In this document: positions 15,390 through 24,400 of the stretch, one piece after another
How the letters are laid out: every line of letters begins with the position of its first letter
Numbering within the stretch: position 1 is the first letter of the stretch
Source of the DNA: Flavobacteriales bacterium
GTDB lineage: Bacteria; Bacteroidota; Bacteroidia; Flavobacteriales_D; Sanyastnellaceae
DNA: 29,737 nucleotides
Assembly (NCBI GenBank): GCA_028825055.1
Contig: JAPKAW010000001.1
Location: 1 to 29,737, forward strand
Direction of reading: 5' to 3'
Notes under the pieces: model-generated
Seen by the model: the letters and a program-made list of their open reading frames with translations, nothing else
Told to the model about the DNA's origin: nothing
The model's database searches: none
Position numbers and translations under genes: made by a program

Positions 15390-16342
15390 ATAAGTTAATC
15401 GATGCATGGGGCATGAATGCTGAAGTTCAATGGGTGATTTTCATCATCCTGTGCATCCTCATTTTTAGCTCAACAGCATGGTATATCCTTGGGAAAGTAA
15501 AGCCTTCCAAAATGATCACCGAGCTACAAGTGCGAACACGGTCGTGGTGGATTATGTGTGCATGTTTTATTCTTTCGACCGTTGTACACCCGGTCATTAC
15601 CCACCTCGGTTTGGCATTCTTGAGCTATGCTTTATTGCGTGAAATGTATCCGCTGTTGAAGCTAGATGAAAGAGAACGCAATGTGGTGTTACTCTGTTAT
15701 GCCGTCGTTCCTGTGCAATATGGATTGGCATATTATGGCAAAACGGAAATCTTCCTTGCGTTCATTCCAGTCTTCATGTTTGTGATCATCCCATTTGTTT
15801 TGGTGACTCGAGGAGAAACACAGGGGATTGTTCGTTCCATTTCGCTGCTGCCCTATTCACTTGTTGCGTGGGTATATGGCATGAGTCACCTCGCTTTGTT
15901 GTTCCAAATGCCTGAAATAAAGGGGTTTACTGCCGGTCCTGAGGGGTTGATTTTGTACCTTATTTTCTTGGTGGGAATGAACGACGTCTTGCAATTCGCG
16001 TGGGGTAAAACGTTAGGGAAACACGCGGTATTGCCACGCGTCAGTCCCAATAAAACATGGGAGGGACTCATCGGAGGGGTCTTGTCCACAACGCTCCTTG
16101 CAATAGGCTTGCGCTTTCTGACCCCATTGGGAATTTGGGAAGCGGCGTTCACTGGGTTTTGTGTCGCGGTCGCTGGATTTATGGGAGACGCCATTGCGTC
16201 GGGAATCAAGCGGGACGTTGGAGTCAAGAACTCTGGCAACGCCATCCCCGGTCACGGAGGATACCTGGATCGTTTGGATGGTTTTTCTGCGGCAGCAGCG
16301 CCCTTTTTTCATTTGATCTACTTTTTCTGTAGTGCCAGTTAA
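15386..16342 (+). CDS. Phosphatidate cytidylyltransferase (CdsA family), YnbB-like
   Basis: 318 residues; the ATG at 15386 overlaps the preceding TGA, and a longer frame from 15323 is rejected. Many hydrophobic segments make it an integral membrane enzyme, which should convert phosphatidate and CTP to CDP-diacylglycerol. The C-terminal signature runs SGIKRDVGVKNSGNAIPGHG, then GYLDRLDG (about 272-299), matching the CdsA pattern S-x-x-K-R-x4-K-D-x-G...PGHGG-x-x-DR-x-D, except that Asn replaces Asp after K. VSPNKTWEGLIGG upstream is another CdsA hallmark. Its place between a CDP-alcohol transferase and a PlsC gene suggests a dedicated second CDP-DAG supply, as with E. coli ynbB; the housekeeping cdsA should lie elsewhere. 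Confidence 0.88.
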   Translation: MNKLIDAWGMNAEVQWVIFIILCILIFSSTAWYILGKVKPSKMITELQVRTRSWWIMCACFILSTVVHPVITHLGLAFLSYALLREMYPLLKLDERERNVVLLCYAVVPVQYGLAYYGKTEIFLAFIPVFMFVIIPFVLVTRGETQGIVRSISLLPYSLVAWVYGMSHLALLFQMPEIKGFTAGPEGLILYLIFLVGMNDVLQFAWGKTLGKHAVLPRVSPNKTWEGLIGGVLSTTLLAIGLRFLTPLGIWEAAFTGFCVAVAGFMGDAIASGIKRDVGVKNSGNAIPGHGGYLDRLDGFSAAAAPFFHLIYFFCSAS

Positions 16343-16363
16343 TGGATCTTTGTTGACTGACCA

Positions 16364-17053
16364 ATGTCGGATTTGAACCACTCTAAAAGGCTAAAACATC
16401 CTTCTCTTGGGAAGCACATCTTTTTCGTGCTGCTTTACAAGGTGTTTTGGCGGATTGTGTTTGGTCTGATCATTGGACTCAAGTACATCAAATTGGACAA
16501 GGCATCTTTGGATGGTCCGGTCATATATGTGGCCAATCACAACAGTCACCTCGACGCAATGGCCCTGATGACTGTGGTGCCCCGTGCCCGAATTCATTTA
16601 ACCCATTCGGTCGCCGCGCAGGATTTTTTTGGATCGGGATTCAAACGTTGGGGCATGCTCCATTTAGTCAACGCGGTGTTGATTTCGAGGAGTCGAAAAG
16701 AAAATGGAGAAGATCCCATTGAACAGCTGGACGCCATGCTTGTCGCGGGCCACAGTCTCATCTTATTCCCTGAAGGAACCCGAGGAGTTCCAGGTTCAAT
16801 GGGGGATTTTAAGCGTGGGGTAGGTCATCTCGCATCCCGCCATCCGGGCATCCCAGTCGTTCCAATTTACTTGGATGGCTTGTACCGCAATTTACCCAAG
16901 GGGCGCAGCATGATCGTGCCATTTGGTGGAAGCCTGCTGGTAGGGAAGCCGTTGGTGTTTTCAAACGAAAGTGTGGATGAGATTACGAATGCCACGCAAG
17001 TAGCCGTTGAGACGATGGCTCATGAATTGAAAAATTCCAATCGCTTGACTTAA
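16364..17053 (+). CDS. 1-acyl-sn-glycerol-3-phosphate acyltransferase (PlsC family)
   Basis: 229 residues. Transfers an acyl chain to the sn-2 position of lysophosphatidate, the step just before CDP-DAG formation. The catalytic H(x)4D box is NHNSHLD (H59-D64), and the substrate-binding box is FPEGTRG (135-141). A hydrophobic segment at about 19-38 should anchor it in the membrane, and IPVVPIYLDG is the usual fourth block. The start at 16364 is 21 nt after the CdsA-type stop, so it is the last gene of the same operon. The acceptor could be standard lysophosphatidate or another lysolipid. Confidence 0.88.
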   Translation: MSDLNHSKRLKHPSLGKHIFFVLLYKVFWRIVFGLIIGLKYIKLDKASLDGPVIYVANHNSHLDAMALMTVVPRARIHLTHSVAAQDFFGSGFKRWGMLHLVNAVLISRSRKENGEDPIEQLDAMLVAGHSLILFPEGTRGVPGSMGDFKRGVGHLASRHPGIPVVPIYLDGLYRNLPKGRSMIVPFGGSLLVGKPLVFSNESVDEITNATQVAVETMAHELKNSNRLT

Positions 17054-17066
17054 CTCACTTGCAGGG

Positions 17067-18083
17067 TTAAGGCGCCAAAGTTTCGCCCCACGTTACAAAT
17101 TGTGGGTCGTCTAAAGCCCGCAAGAAGGCCTTTAAATCCAAGCGTTGGGCTGCGGAGATTTCAAATGGTTGAATGGCTGTGGCTTGATTGAAATGGTTGG
17201 ATCCACCTTGCGCATACTGGTTGATGACGTCGTCCAGCGTGGCAATAGAACCATCGAACATGTAAGGTGCAGAATAGGAAAGATTCCGCAGACTGGCTGT
17301 TTTGAACTTCCCAATATCATCGGGGTTCAGCGTCAATCGATACAATCCTGAATCGGGGTAAACAACAAACAGCCCGTTGTTGCGTAATTCGAAATCTGAA
17401 AATTGAGGCCCTGAATGGCATTCCCCACATCCGATAGATTGAAAAACATCTTGTCCGTGCAAGGCGGCTTGAGACAAGGCTGATTCATCTCCTTCAAGCC
17501 AGCGGTCGTAGGCTGAAGTTCCGCTAATCAACGTGCGTTCAAATGCGGATAAAGCACGGGTGATGGTGTATGGACTGGGATTCATGCCAAAAGCATCCTG
17601 CGTCATTTTGACGTAAAGAGAGTCGCTGTTCAATTGTTCGGCAATCAGAACGATGTTGTGGTTGAGTTCATTTGTTTCCTGAATGGGTACGAGCACTTGC
17701 ATTTCAAGTGTCGTTACACCGCCCTCTCGGGTGAAATAGGGGTGCCATCCGATGTTACTCAATACGGGGACGTTGCGGGTTCCTGGTGCCCCGCCCACTC
17801 CAGGTGTAGTGGGCGTGGAGCCTCCGAACGCATGCGAAGGCAGATGGCAAGAAGAACAACTGGTCGAGCCGTCACTCGAAAGCTGCGGGTCAAAAAAAAG
17901 CTGGCGTCCCAATTCCCATTTCAACGCACTCAACGGATTGTCGTCAGGTATGAATTGCGTTCCAAAGTGTTCTGGAGTCTCTGGGAAATTCCAAATAAAA
18001 GTAGGTTCTGAATCCGTAGGTTTTTTGCAGCCGATGAGCACGACGCACGACGCAAAAACAAGGTACAATCGGCCCCAGAGCAT
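17067..18083 (-). CDS. Diheme cytochrome c peroxidase lipoprotein, MbnH/MauG-like
   Basis: 338 residues from the ATG at 18083-18081, five bases after the stop of the MbnP-like gene. The longer frame from 18176 would bury the signal. The N-terminus MLWGRLYLVFASCVVLIGC has a lipobox Cys at 19, so this is an exported lipoprotein. Two c-heme sites are present: CSSCH (C76-H80) and CGECH (C219-H223). GRQLFFDPQLSSDGS, SCHLPSHAFGG and the late TASLRNLSYSAPYMFDGS block are typical of the bacterial di-heme peroxidase (CCP/MauG) family. Members reduce H2O2 or, as MauG and MbnH do, oxidise a partner protein. The direct pairing with an MbnP-domain gene favours MbnH-like function: oxidation of a Trp in the partner. 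A plain detoxifying peroxidase is the alternative. Confidence 0.85.
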   Translation of the reverse strand: MLWGRLYLVFASCVVLIGCKKPTDSEPTFIWNFPETPEHFGTQFIPDDNPLSALKWELGRQLFFDPQLSSDGSTSCSSCHLPSHAFGGSTPTTPGVGGAPGTRNVPVLSNIGWHPYFTREGGVTTLEMQVLVPIQETNELNHNIVLIAEQLNSDSLYVKMTQDAFGMNPSPYTITRALSAFERTLISGTSAYDRWLEGDESALSQAALHGQDVFQSIGCGECHSGPQFSDFELRNNGLFVVYPDSGLYRLTLNPDDIGKFKTASLRNLSYSAPYMFDGSIATLDDVINQYAQGGSNHFNQATAIQPFEISAAQRLDLKAFLRALDDPQFVTWGETLAP

Positions 18084-18088
18084 CGGGC

Positions 18089-19039
18089 TTACTGTATAAT
18101 CAGTCTTTGCTGAAACAATACTGGCCCGCGCCCAACGAGCAGATACAAGCCAGGAAGCAGGTCGCTCGTGTTCCAAACATCAGTGCTTTGGGTGACGGTT
18201 CCACTCCGGCATACCCGGCCGCTTGGATCGAGAAGGGCATACGTGGTCCCCACGGCTTCCACTCCCCAATCGAGCTGAACACGGCCAGTGGATGGGTTGG
18301 GAAACAAAGAGCAAGTTGCACCACCGGTTTGCGCGATTCCAACGGAGCCTTGAAGTGGCTCGAAAACGAAGTCGCGCAGGTTCGTCAGTAAAGTGGCTGC
18401 TTCATCGACGGTAGAATGTTCAATCAGGCCGCCGGAAACGTCGATTTGGATAAACATGCTTTCGCATTTGGCACGCATGAACAGGTTGACAGTGCCATCA
18501 ACAGCTTCTTCGCTGAAGGCATGCGATTGCTGGAAGAAGTTATCGTCACCAAGCGCATGGATTTCAAACGTGCTATTGCCTTCAGGTGTCCCTTCCAATG
18601 CCGCGAATTTGTAGCCGCTTGCCCATCCCCAATGCATGTTGGGGCTTTGCGGAGCCAACGGATGTCCTGCTGCATACAGGGTTGGGTCGAGGTGGTTGTA
18701 CGCTTCATCTACGCCGATACTGAAAGCCATGGCCTCGACGGCATTGATGTCCCATTCGCCCAATGGGTGGATCGAAGCTCCTTCTGATGCATCCACGAGT
18801 AAAAAGACGTCGGAAAGGGCTGTCTCTTGGCCACCGTCATGGGTGATGACGAAATCAGACACATAGTATTGGAGGCGATCGAATTCGAGATTCGTACCAA
18901 AAACATCAACAGACGACTGGAATTGCAAAGGAGCGCCATTGAGCACATGCTGCAAATTCAGTTGAATGGCATTTTGGGCTTGCATAACCTGGGGAGCAAG
19001 AACGCTCAGACAGAGTAGGAAGAGTTGATAGCTTTTCAT
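18089..19039 (-). CDS. MbnP-like protein with type A T9SS domain
   Basis: 316 residues with a signal peptide (cut near MQAQ, residue 22). Residues 24-215 fit the MbnP fold: QLNLQHVLNGAPLQF, FDRLQYYVSDFVI, the loop NHLDPTLYAAGHPLAPQ, then MHWGWASGYKFAALEG (135-150), the best-conserved MbnP block. W137 and W139 lie in it, and a Trp of MbnP proteins is oxidised to kynurenine by the diheme partner MbnH in methanotrophs, where MbnP binds copper. SLFPNPSTGRV (about residue 244 on) begins a type A T9SS domain ending LFQQRLIIQ, so this copy goes to the surface or is released. The next gene on the strand is the diheme peroxidase, 5 nt away. No methanobactin genes are seen, so a general copper role is inferred. 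Confidence 0.83.
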   Translation of the reverse strand: MKSYQLFLLCLSVLAPQVMQAQNAIQLNLQHVLNGAPLQFQSSVDVFGTNLEFDRLQYYVSDFVITHDGGQETALSDVFLLVDASEGASIHPLGEWDINAVEAMAFSIGVDEAYNHLDPTLYAAGHPLAPQSPNMHWGWASGYKFAALEGTPEGNSTFEIHALGDDNFFQQSHAFSEEAVDGTVNLFMRAKCESMFIQIDVSGGLIEHSTVDEAATLLTNLRDFVFEPLQGSVGIAQTGGATCSLFPNPSTGRVQLDWGVEAVGTTYALLDPSGRVCRSGTVTQSTDVWNTSDLLPGLYLLVGRGPVLFQQRLIIQ

Positions 19040-19165
19040 TGCAACATAAGATTTTTAGAAAGTTAATGATATCGCTAGAAAGTTTGTGGACTTTGGACAT
19101 CTCACTGATTTGCGTTGGCATTCATTGGTTTTTATTCTCACTCAAAAGGTGTGATTTTTACAGCA

Positions 19166-19666
19166 ATGACCCAAGTTCGCATCTTAGAAAGAGGAGAAAT
19201 AATCCAACGACAGGGGGATGAAGTAAAGTTTCTGTTCAAAGTGCAAAGTGGTTTGTTACGTTCTTTTTTCGTGGACGAAATGGGGAAGGAGCATGTGTTT
19301 ATGTTTGCTCCAGAACAGTGGATTGTGGCGGATCTTGATGCCATCGGGTTTGACTTGCCATGCGCATTGAGTATTGAAACGTTGGAGCCATCGCGCATCG
19401 AAGTGGTTTCTTTTAAAAAAGGAGGAAAGCTGTTCTTGGGTTCAGAAGATTGTGAACTCGAATTTAGGCGGTTGATGCGCCGCGCAGGAAGCCTGCAGCG
19501 ACGGGTTCTTATGATGATGAGTACAAGCGCATTGGAGCGTTATGAATATTTTTTGAAGACCTATCCGGATTTAAGCCCGCGTTTAACGCAAAAGCAAATC
19601 GCTTCATACCTGGGCATTACGCCTCAACGATTGAGTAAATTAAGAGCAGAACGGGTGGGTAAATAA
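19166..19666 (+). CDS. Crp/Fnr-family transcriptional regulator
   Basis: 166 residues from the ATG at 19166; a TTG at 19115 would add 17 residues. Residues 5-85 form the cyclic-nucleotide-binding-type beta-roll (ILERGEIIQRQGDEVKFLF, then VQSGLLRSFF). Residues 110-132 are the dimer helix. The C-terminal helix-turn-helix is LTQKQIASYLGITPQRLSKLR (140-160). It lacks the first helix found in most Bacteroidota members and the Cys cluster of Fnr oxygen sensors, so the signal is unknown. It precedes a YceI gene and a CDGSH gene on the same strand and is divergent from the MbnP/MbnH pair across 126 nt, so it may control either side. Confidence 0.82.
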   Translation: MTQVRILERGEIIQRQGDEVKFLFKVQSGLLRSFFVDEMGKEHVFMFAPEQWIVADLDAIGFDLPCALSIETLEPSRIEVVSFKKGGKLFLGSEDCELEFRRLMRRAGSLQRRVLMMMSTSALERYEYFLKTYPDLSPRLTQKQIASYLGITPQRLSKLRAERVGK

Positions 19667-19725
19667 GGCTCTCGAAATGAATCTATGTGAAGCGTTCTCC
19701 GTGAAACAAGAAATATGTTTACAGA

Positions 19726-20307
19726 ATGAAAAACACGATCATGAACAAAGTCTTATCGAGTGTAGCATTGCACCTATTGCTTCTCGCACCTATATGTGCT
19801 CAAACATTGACTGTTGATGCTGGCAAGTCCAACATTCGCTGGGAAGCTGGTAAAGTCATTGGAGACCCGCATTACGGATCGCTGCAGTTGGCCGAAGGAG
19901 AAATTACATTGCAGGATAACAAAATTACCTCAGGTGATTTCGCCATCGACATGACGACCATTGCCAACGAGGACCTCGGTGGAGAATACGGTGACAAACT
20001 CGTTGGTCACTTGAATTCGGACGATTTCTTTAGCGTTGCTAAATTTCCTCAAGCACGTTTGGTTTTGCTCAGTAGCACCTCCTTTAAGAAAGGGAAGGCA
20101 ACAGTACAGGCGGAATTGACAATCAAAGGCCACTCGGAATCCATTGAGTTTGTGGTAGAAAAAAAGGGCAATGCGTTTGATGCTACGCTCAACGTTGACC
20201 GTTCCAAGTTCGATGTGCGATACGGTTCACCGTCATTCTTTAATGATCTTGGTGACGGCGCGATCAAAGATATTTTTGCTCTGGCTGTTCACCTTGAAGT
20301 CCGATAA
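19726..20307 (+). CDS. YceI-family lipocalin-like periplasmic protein
   Basis: 193 residues; a second ATG at 19741 gives the neater signal peptide (cut near PICAQ). The mature part is a YceI domain: LTVDAGKSNIRWEAGKVIG at the start, GDFAIDMTTIANED, HLNSDDFFSVAKFPQA, then LTIKGHSESIEF and FDVRYGSPSFFNDLGDGAIKDIFAL. YceI proteins form a beta-barrel that holds a polyisoprenoid or amide lipid and are induced by stress or high pH in some species. It lies 59 nt after the Crp/Fnr gene and 5 nt before the CDGSH gene. A recurring Crp-YceI pairing in Bacteroidota suggests the regulator controls this gene; that is inference. Confidence 0.9.
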   Translation: MKNTIMNKVLSSVALHLLLLAPICAQTLTVDAGKSNIRWEAGKVIGDPHYGSLQLAEGEITLQDNKITSGDFAIDMTTIANEDLGGEYGDKLVGHLNSDDFFSVAKFPQARLVLLSSTSFKKGKATVQAELTIKGHSESIEFVVEKKGNAFDATLNVDRSKFDVRYGSPSFFNDLGDGAIKDIFALAVHLEVR

Positions 20308-20312
20308 GTACC

Positions 20313-20552
20313 ATGGAAAATCCAAGATCAGCTGGAATGTCGCCGCAAATGGAGGCGCTAGAGGGAGGGAAGACATACGCCTGGTGCTCTTGCGGACTGT
20401 CTGAAAACCAGCCGTGGTGCAATGGCGCGCACTCGGGTACTTCGTTTCAGCCCAAGGTCTTCAAATCAGAAGAATCGAAACAGGCTGCTATGTGCACTTG
20501 TAAGCTCACAAAGAACCCACCATTTTGTGACGGAGCTCATCGCGCGATGTGA
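20313..20552 (+). CDS. Dual-CDGSH iron-sulfur protein
   Basis: 79 residues with two complete CDGSH motifs: C25-S-C27...P-W-C36-N-G-A-H40 and C61-T-C63...P-F-C72-D-G-A-H76. Each should bind a 2Fe-2S cluster with the 3-Cys/1-His ligands of mitoNEET-type proteins; two motifs in one chain mark the class with an internal duplication. The first motif has Asn for the usual Asp, a common variant. There is no signal peptide, so it should be cytoplasmic. It starts 5 nt after the YceI stop and is followed by a strong terminator, so it is the operon's last gene. The role is likely redox or cluster transfer. Confidence 0.92.
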   Translation: MENPRSAGMSPQMEALEGGKTYAWCSCGLSENQPWCNGAHSGTSFQPKVFKSEESKQAAMCTCKLTKNPPFCDGAHRAM

Positions 20553-20585
20553 TGCAATAACATTGCCGTACGATTGAATGCGCGG

Positions 20586-20622
20586 AAGGGCGGTAAACTA
20601 ATTTATTTAGTCTACCGCCCTT
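20586..20622. terminator. Bidirectional hairpin terminator overlapping the stop codon of the convergent gene
   Basis: AAGGGCGGTA (20586-20595) pairs with TACCGCCCTT (20613-20622), and the stem continues inward with ACTAA against TTAGT. The right arm contains the TAG stop (20612-20614) and last codons of the methyltransferase gene. It lies 33 nt after the CDGSH stop. Confidence 0.75.
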
Positions 20623-21364
20623 CGACGTGAAGGACACGTGAGTAGCGCTTCAGACTGCGCAGCACGATAAAGACTACGAATGCTCCAGCGGTACTCCACA
20701 TCCAAAAGGGATTGAGAAGGTCATCAACTGTCGTTGCATCCTGATGGACGAAGTTCTTTCCTACGGAAATTACTGCGAGGCTTACGAATACGGCAAAGAA
20801 GCCATTGTATTCGCGTTTCAACACATTGCGCAAGGAGAAGGAGACATCGGGACCTTTCCATTTCAAATTGCGTGGCCAAAATGCGGGAGTGTACTCTGAC
20901 CAAGCCAAATACGCATCACCAAATCGCTTGCGCAGAAAGGCTTCTTCCGCAAACATGATGCGTTCGTAGTAAAGCCAGTAGAGCAAACAGCATACGATGG
21001 TGAACCAAATATTTCCGACATAGATCATGATCCCGAGCCACATGAAAAAATTGCCGAGATACAGCGGGTGCCGCACCAAACTGTACATGCCTTTCGAGTT
21101 TAGAACTTCGGCAATCTGTCCGTCCTTGGTATTGCGACCTGATGTGCCTCGGGGTGTGAAACCGATCGTCAGAGAACGGATGAGCAAACCGAACATGGAA
21201 ACACCCAAGCAGATGCTTGCGCTGGTCACATTGAATTGTCGAAAATGAGGATCCCATTCTAAGCCGATGACGACGGCGATGAGTCCATACAGTGCCAATG
21301 GGAAATATGAACGGCCTTTGAAAAGCCAATTTCCAGATCGTTCCAACTCTTCAATCAATGCCAT
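20612..21364 (-). CDS. Membrane methyltransferase, isoprenylcysteine carboxyl methyltransferase (ICMT/PEMT) family
   Basis: 250 residues from the ATG at 21364-21362; an upstream in-frame GTG at 21421 would add 19 basic residues and is less likely. Several hydrophobic helices surround the SAM-binding C-terminal core: GMYSLVRHPLYLGN (92-105), then YERIMFAEEAFLRKRFGDAY (134-152) and TPAFWP. The R-H-P-x-Y-x-G block and the E...FG..Y block are the hallmarks of the ICMT/PEMT group. Bacterial members methylate lipids or phosphates; Leptospira LmtA, which methylates the lipid A 1-phosphate, belongs here. No substrate can be told from the neighbours. Convergent with the CDGSH gene. Confidence 0.8.
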   Translation of the reverse strand: MALIEELERSGNWLFKGRSYFPLALYGLIAVVIGLEWDPHFRQFNVTSASICLGVSMFGLLIRSLTIGFTPRGTSGRNTKDGQIAEVLNSKGMYSLVRHPLYLGNFFMWLGIMIYVGNIWFTIVCCLLYWLYYERIMFAEEAFLRKRFGDAYLAWSEYTPAFWPRNLKWKGPDVSFSLRNVLKREYNGFFAVFVSLAVISVGKNFVHQDATTVDDLLNPFWMWSTAGAFVVFIVLRSLKRYSRVLHVEGR

Positions 21365-21487
21365 GCAATCAGTCGTTTTGAGACGCGTTTTAAGACGCCG
21401 AAAGATAGTTCTTGGAGGCACGTTTCCAAGTGATCCAAGGCGAGTCTATAAACAATGAAATCGCTTCATTCCGGCTGCGCCTTGTGC

Positions 21488-24400
21488 TCAATGGTGCACC
21501 ATGAAAGGCAACGAGGTTTCATTGACTCGAACGATATAGAGGCCGGGATACAAAGAGGAAACATTCATGTTTGCGCGTGTCATGCTGCGGCCTTGCCAAG
21601 GAATGGCTAAGCTCTGCCCGGTGATATTGAAAAGCGTGCAGGAGTGAATGGGGCTGTCTGAAGTGACGTTGATCCACTGGTTGGCCGGGTTGGGATAGAC
21701 TCGGAAACCTGCAGAGGAAGACACCTCGTCCTCGTTTTGCAACGCTCCCAAAGTCCAACTCGAAGCGAAGTGATTGTCCAGAAGGCTCGATACGATATGC
21801 AACGCCTCGGCACCTGCCTGTGGCACGGGCCATGGAGCTTCAGGAGCATAGCGCACAAAGTCCATGACCATTCCGGCTGCATTGGACAACACAATGCGCT
21901 CCCCTTCGTTGGCCAATTGGCCTGTTTGCCATTGGAAGACAGCATCTTGTGAGTTTTCGAAGAAACTTCCGTCGCGAACTACCCACAATGAAGCATCGGG
22001 TTCAAGAATAAAGGCCTCGGTGAGTGTCCATTGAATCGCATCACTCAGCGTATATCCTGTCATGTCGACCGATTCAGCACTTGGATTGAAAAGGCGAACC
22101 CACTCTTTGTTTGGGTTTTCAATACCGGCATAGCCAATCTCCACAATCGCAACATTTCGCTGGCCGCTCGGCCAATGGTTGAGTGTGCCCAAGTCCAAGC
22201 CGTCATTCGCAGCACCCAATGCGGGGGAGTTTTCGAGCAACGTAAAATCAAACCCATCGGGATCGGTGAAGAGGGGGTTGGCCCAATTGACTTCAGGGTC
22301 CTCCAGACTATCCGTATCACAGGTTGAATTCATCACCAATATAGAAGAGAGGGAGTCACTTGTGAACGGAGCATCGCTGGAGTTTGAAAGCAGTGTGTTT
22401 TGGACTGTGCCCCATCCACCGCCGCGTCCCACGTTTTTCTCATAAGCGCTCACTGCCGTTTGATTCCCGTACAATGTGACGTGATCGAGGTCGGCCGCAC
22501 CTTGGTCTTTCAGCGCTACACCCAGCGCACAGTGTGCGATGGTCATATTGCGAATAGTGGCATTTGAAGCTTGTCCAATGGAAATGCCTTTGTCCGTGCA
22601 ATGGTGAATCAACCCGCCTTCTATGAGGATGGACTCACTTTCTTCGCCAAGGTCGATGCCATCACTGTTTTCGCCATAGAAGGAGTGAATGGTGCAATGA
22701 AGAATGGATCCACCGACCACTTGGTCGTAATCAATGGCATCTGTATCAGGGGCGTCATTGCCAATGAACATGCACGAATCGATGAACCCAGAACCGTGGC
22801 GTACATTGATTAAATCGCCTGTAATATCTGAATGCAAGGTGCTGTTCGTGAGGACCACTTGCCCATATTCTGAGTACACCGGATTGCTGTAGTTGTTGGT
22901 CAATTCCACATGGTCCAGGGTTAAGTCGCTGAACCATACGGCAATGGCTGCACGATCGTGAACGGGGTGGGGCCCATCAGAGGCCGATTCTACAATGGCA
23001 TGTCGAATCAGATTCGGACTGGTGCTTTCTTGGAACTTGAGATGTCCCCATGGGCCTTCATAGTCCGGATTCAAACCAAATCGAATGGGCTCCATGGCAC
23101 TGCCTTCTGCATGCAGTTTTCCTTCAATAATCAAACTGACATCTGTAGGAAATAAGACTTCGACACCCGGTTCAATGGTCAAGGTCACATTCGGCAATAC
23201 GTGTGTGGTGCCGATGGCTAAATACGGGGAGCACGATAGCGCTAAAGTTAAGTCCTCCGTAATCTCCATGGGCAGGGTACATGCTCCATTGGGAGTGTAC
23301 CGTGCAGTAAAGCCTGAGCTTCCAGATAGATTTACCGATAAGGGATTTTCGGAAGAAAAGACGTCATCGGAAGCATCCAAAACGGAAAGAGTTAAATCAA
23401 AACTGATATCAGAACTGGTGCTGGAAAATTGATGGATCTCAACCGCGAGTGTATTGATGCCTGGGTTGAGGTCAACCTCCAAGGAAAAGTCATTCCAATT
23501 GGATTCGGAGGCACCTCCAACGACATCGCTTGCTGTGGTTTCGAAATCAATAGGTCCTATCGGCATATTGCTTCGGAAAAGTTCCTCCCCGTTGAGGTAG
23601 ACCACGGCACCATCGTCTCTTCTAATTTGCAAGAGTGCAGGTAGCGTTTGAGCACCATCGCTGTCAAAATTGAAGTTATGCCTGAAATACGTCGCAATGT
23701 GTTTGTCATTCGCGCTGCTTCCATATGATATGGTAGTCGCCTCATCCCCATCTCCATAGCCCAATTCGGCCTCTCCAGTCTGCCAATCGGCATCATCGAA
23801 TCCTGAAGATGTCCAATCGATTGGTGGCACATTGCCATCATCCAAAAATTTCCAATTGGACCCCGCAAGGATAAAGGGAGATAATTCCATCAGTGACCAC
23901 CCGATGAATTGCTGTCCAGGAAGTGGTTGGGCGGTTAGCTCGAATGGCATCTCTGGAAAATAGGCTCCATTCCATGGACTTCCGGGTATTTCAAATGCAT
24001 TTAGCCGAATGGTCCCCGAACCTGCGGGCAGATTTTCAGTGCGCAAATCGACGCTGGGTTCAAGGTTGAATTCGTCGGCCAAGTTTTCAAGCATATGCTG
24101 AGAGCGCTCATTTGCAAATGTTCGAAGTTCCTCGACCTCTTCTTCCCAAAACCCCACACTTTCAATGCCATTTCCATAGGATGATGTCGTTCCTTCCCAG
24201 CGTCCCACATGATACGGGATCTCCGTTTCAATGCGGTCTGCGAAATTTTGGACAACACGGTCTACACGTTGAGGATGAAACGAGGTGTATAAATGGTCGG
24301 TAAATCGTTGTGCGAAAAACGTAGCGTAGTCTGTGTTTTCAAAAGCGTGTCGGATCCAATTGCGCGCGTAGTCATAACTGTCATTCTGCGCCGTGGTGAA

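Noticed and set aside
15323..16342. CdsA-type frame starting at 15323
   Set aside because: The start lies inside the preceding gene; the ATG at 15386 overlaps its stop by 4 nt, as at the other junction of this operon.
17067..18176. Longer frame of the diheme peroxidase starting at 18176
   Set aside because: It would run into the MbnP-like gene and bury the lipobox signal peptide that begins at 18083.
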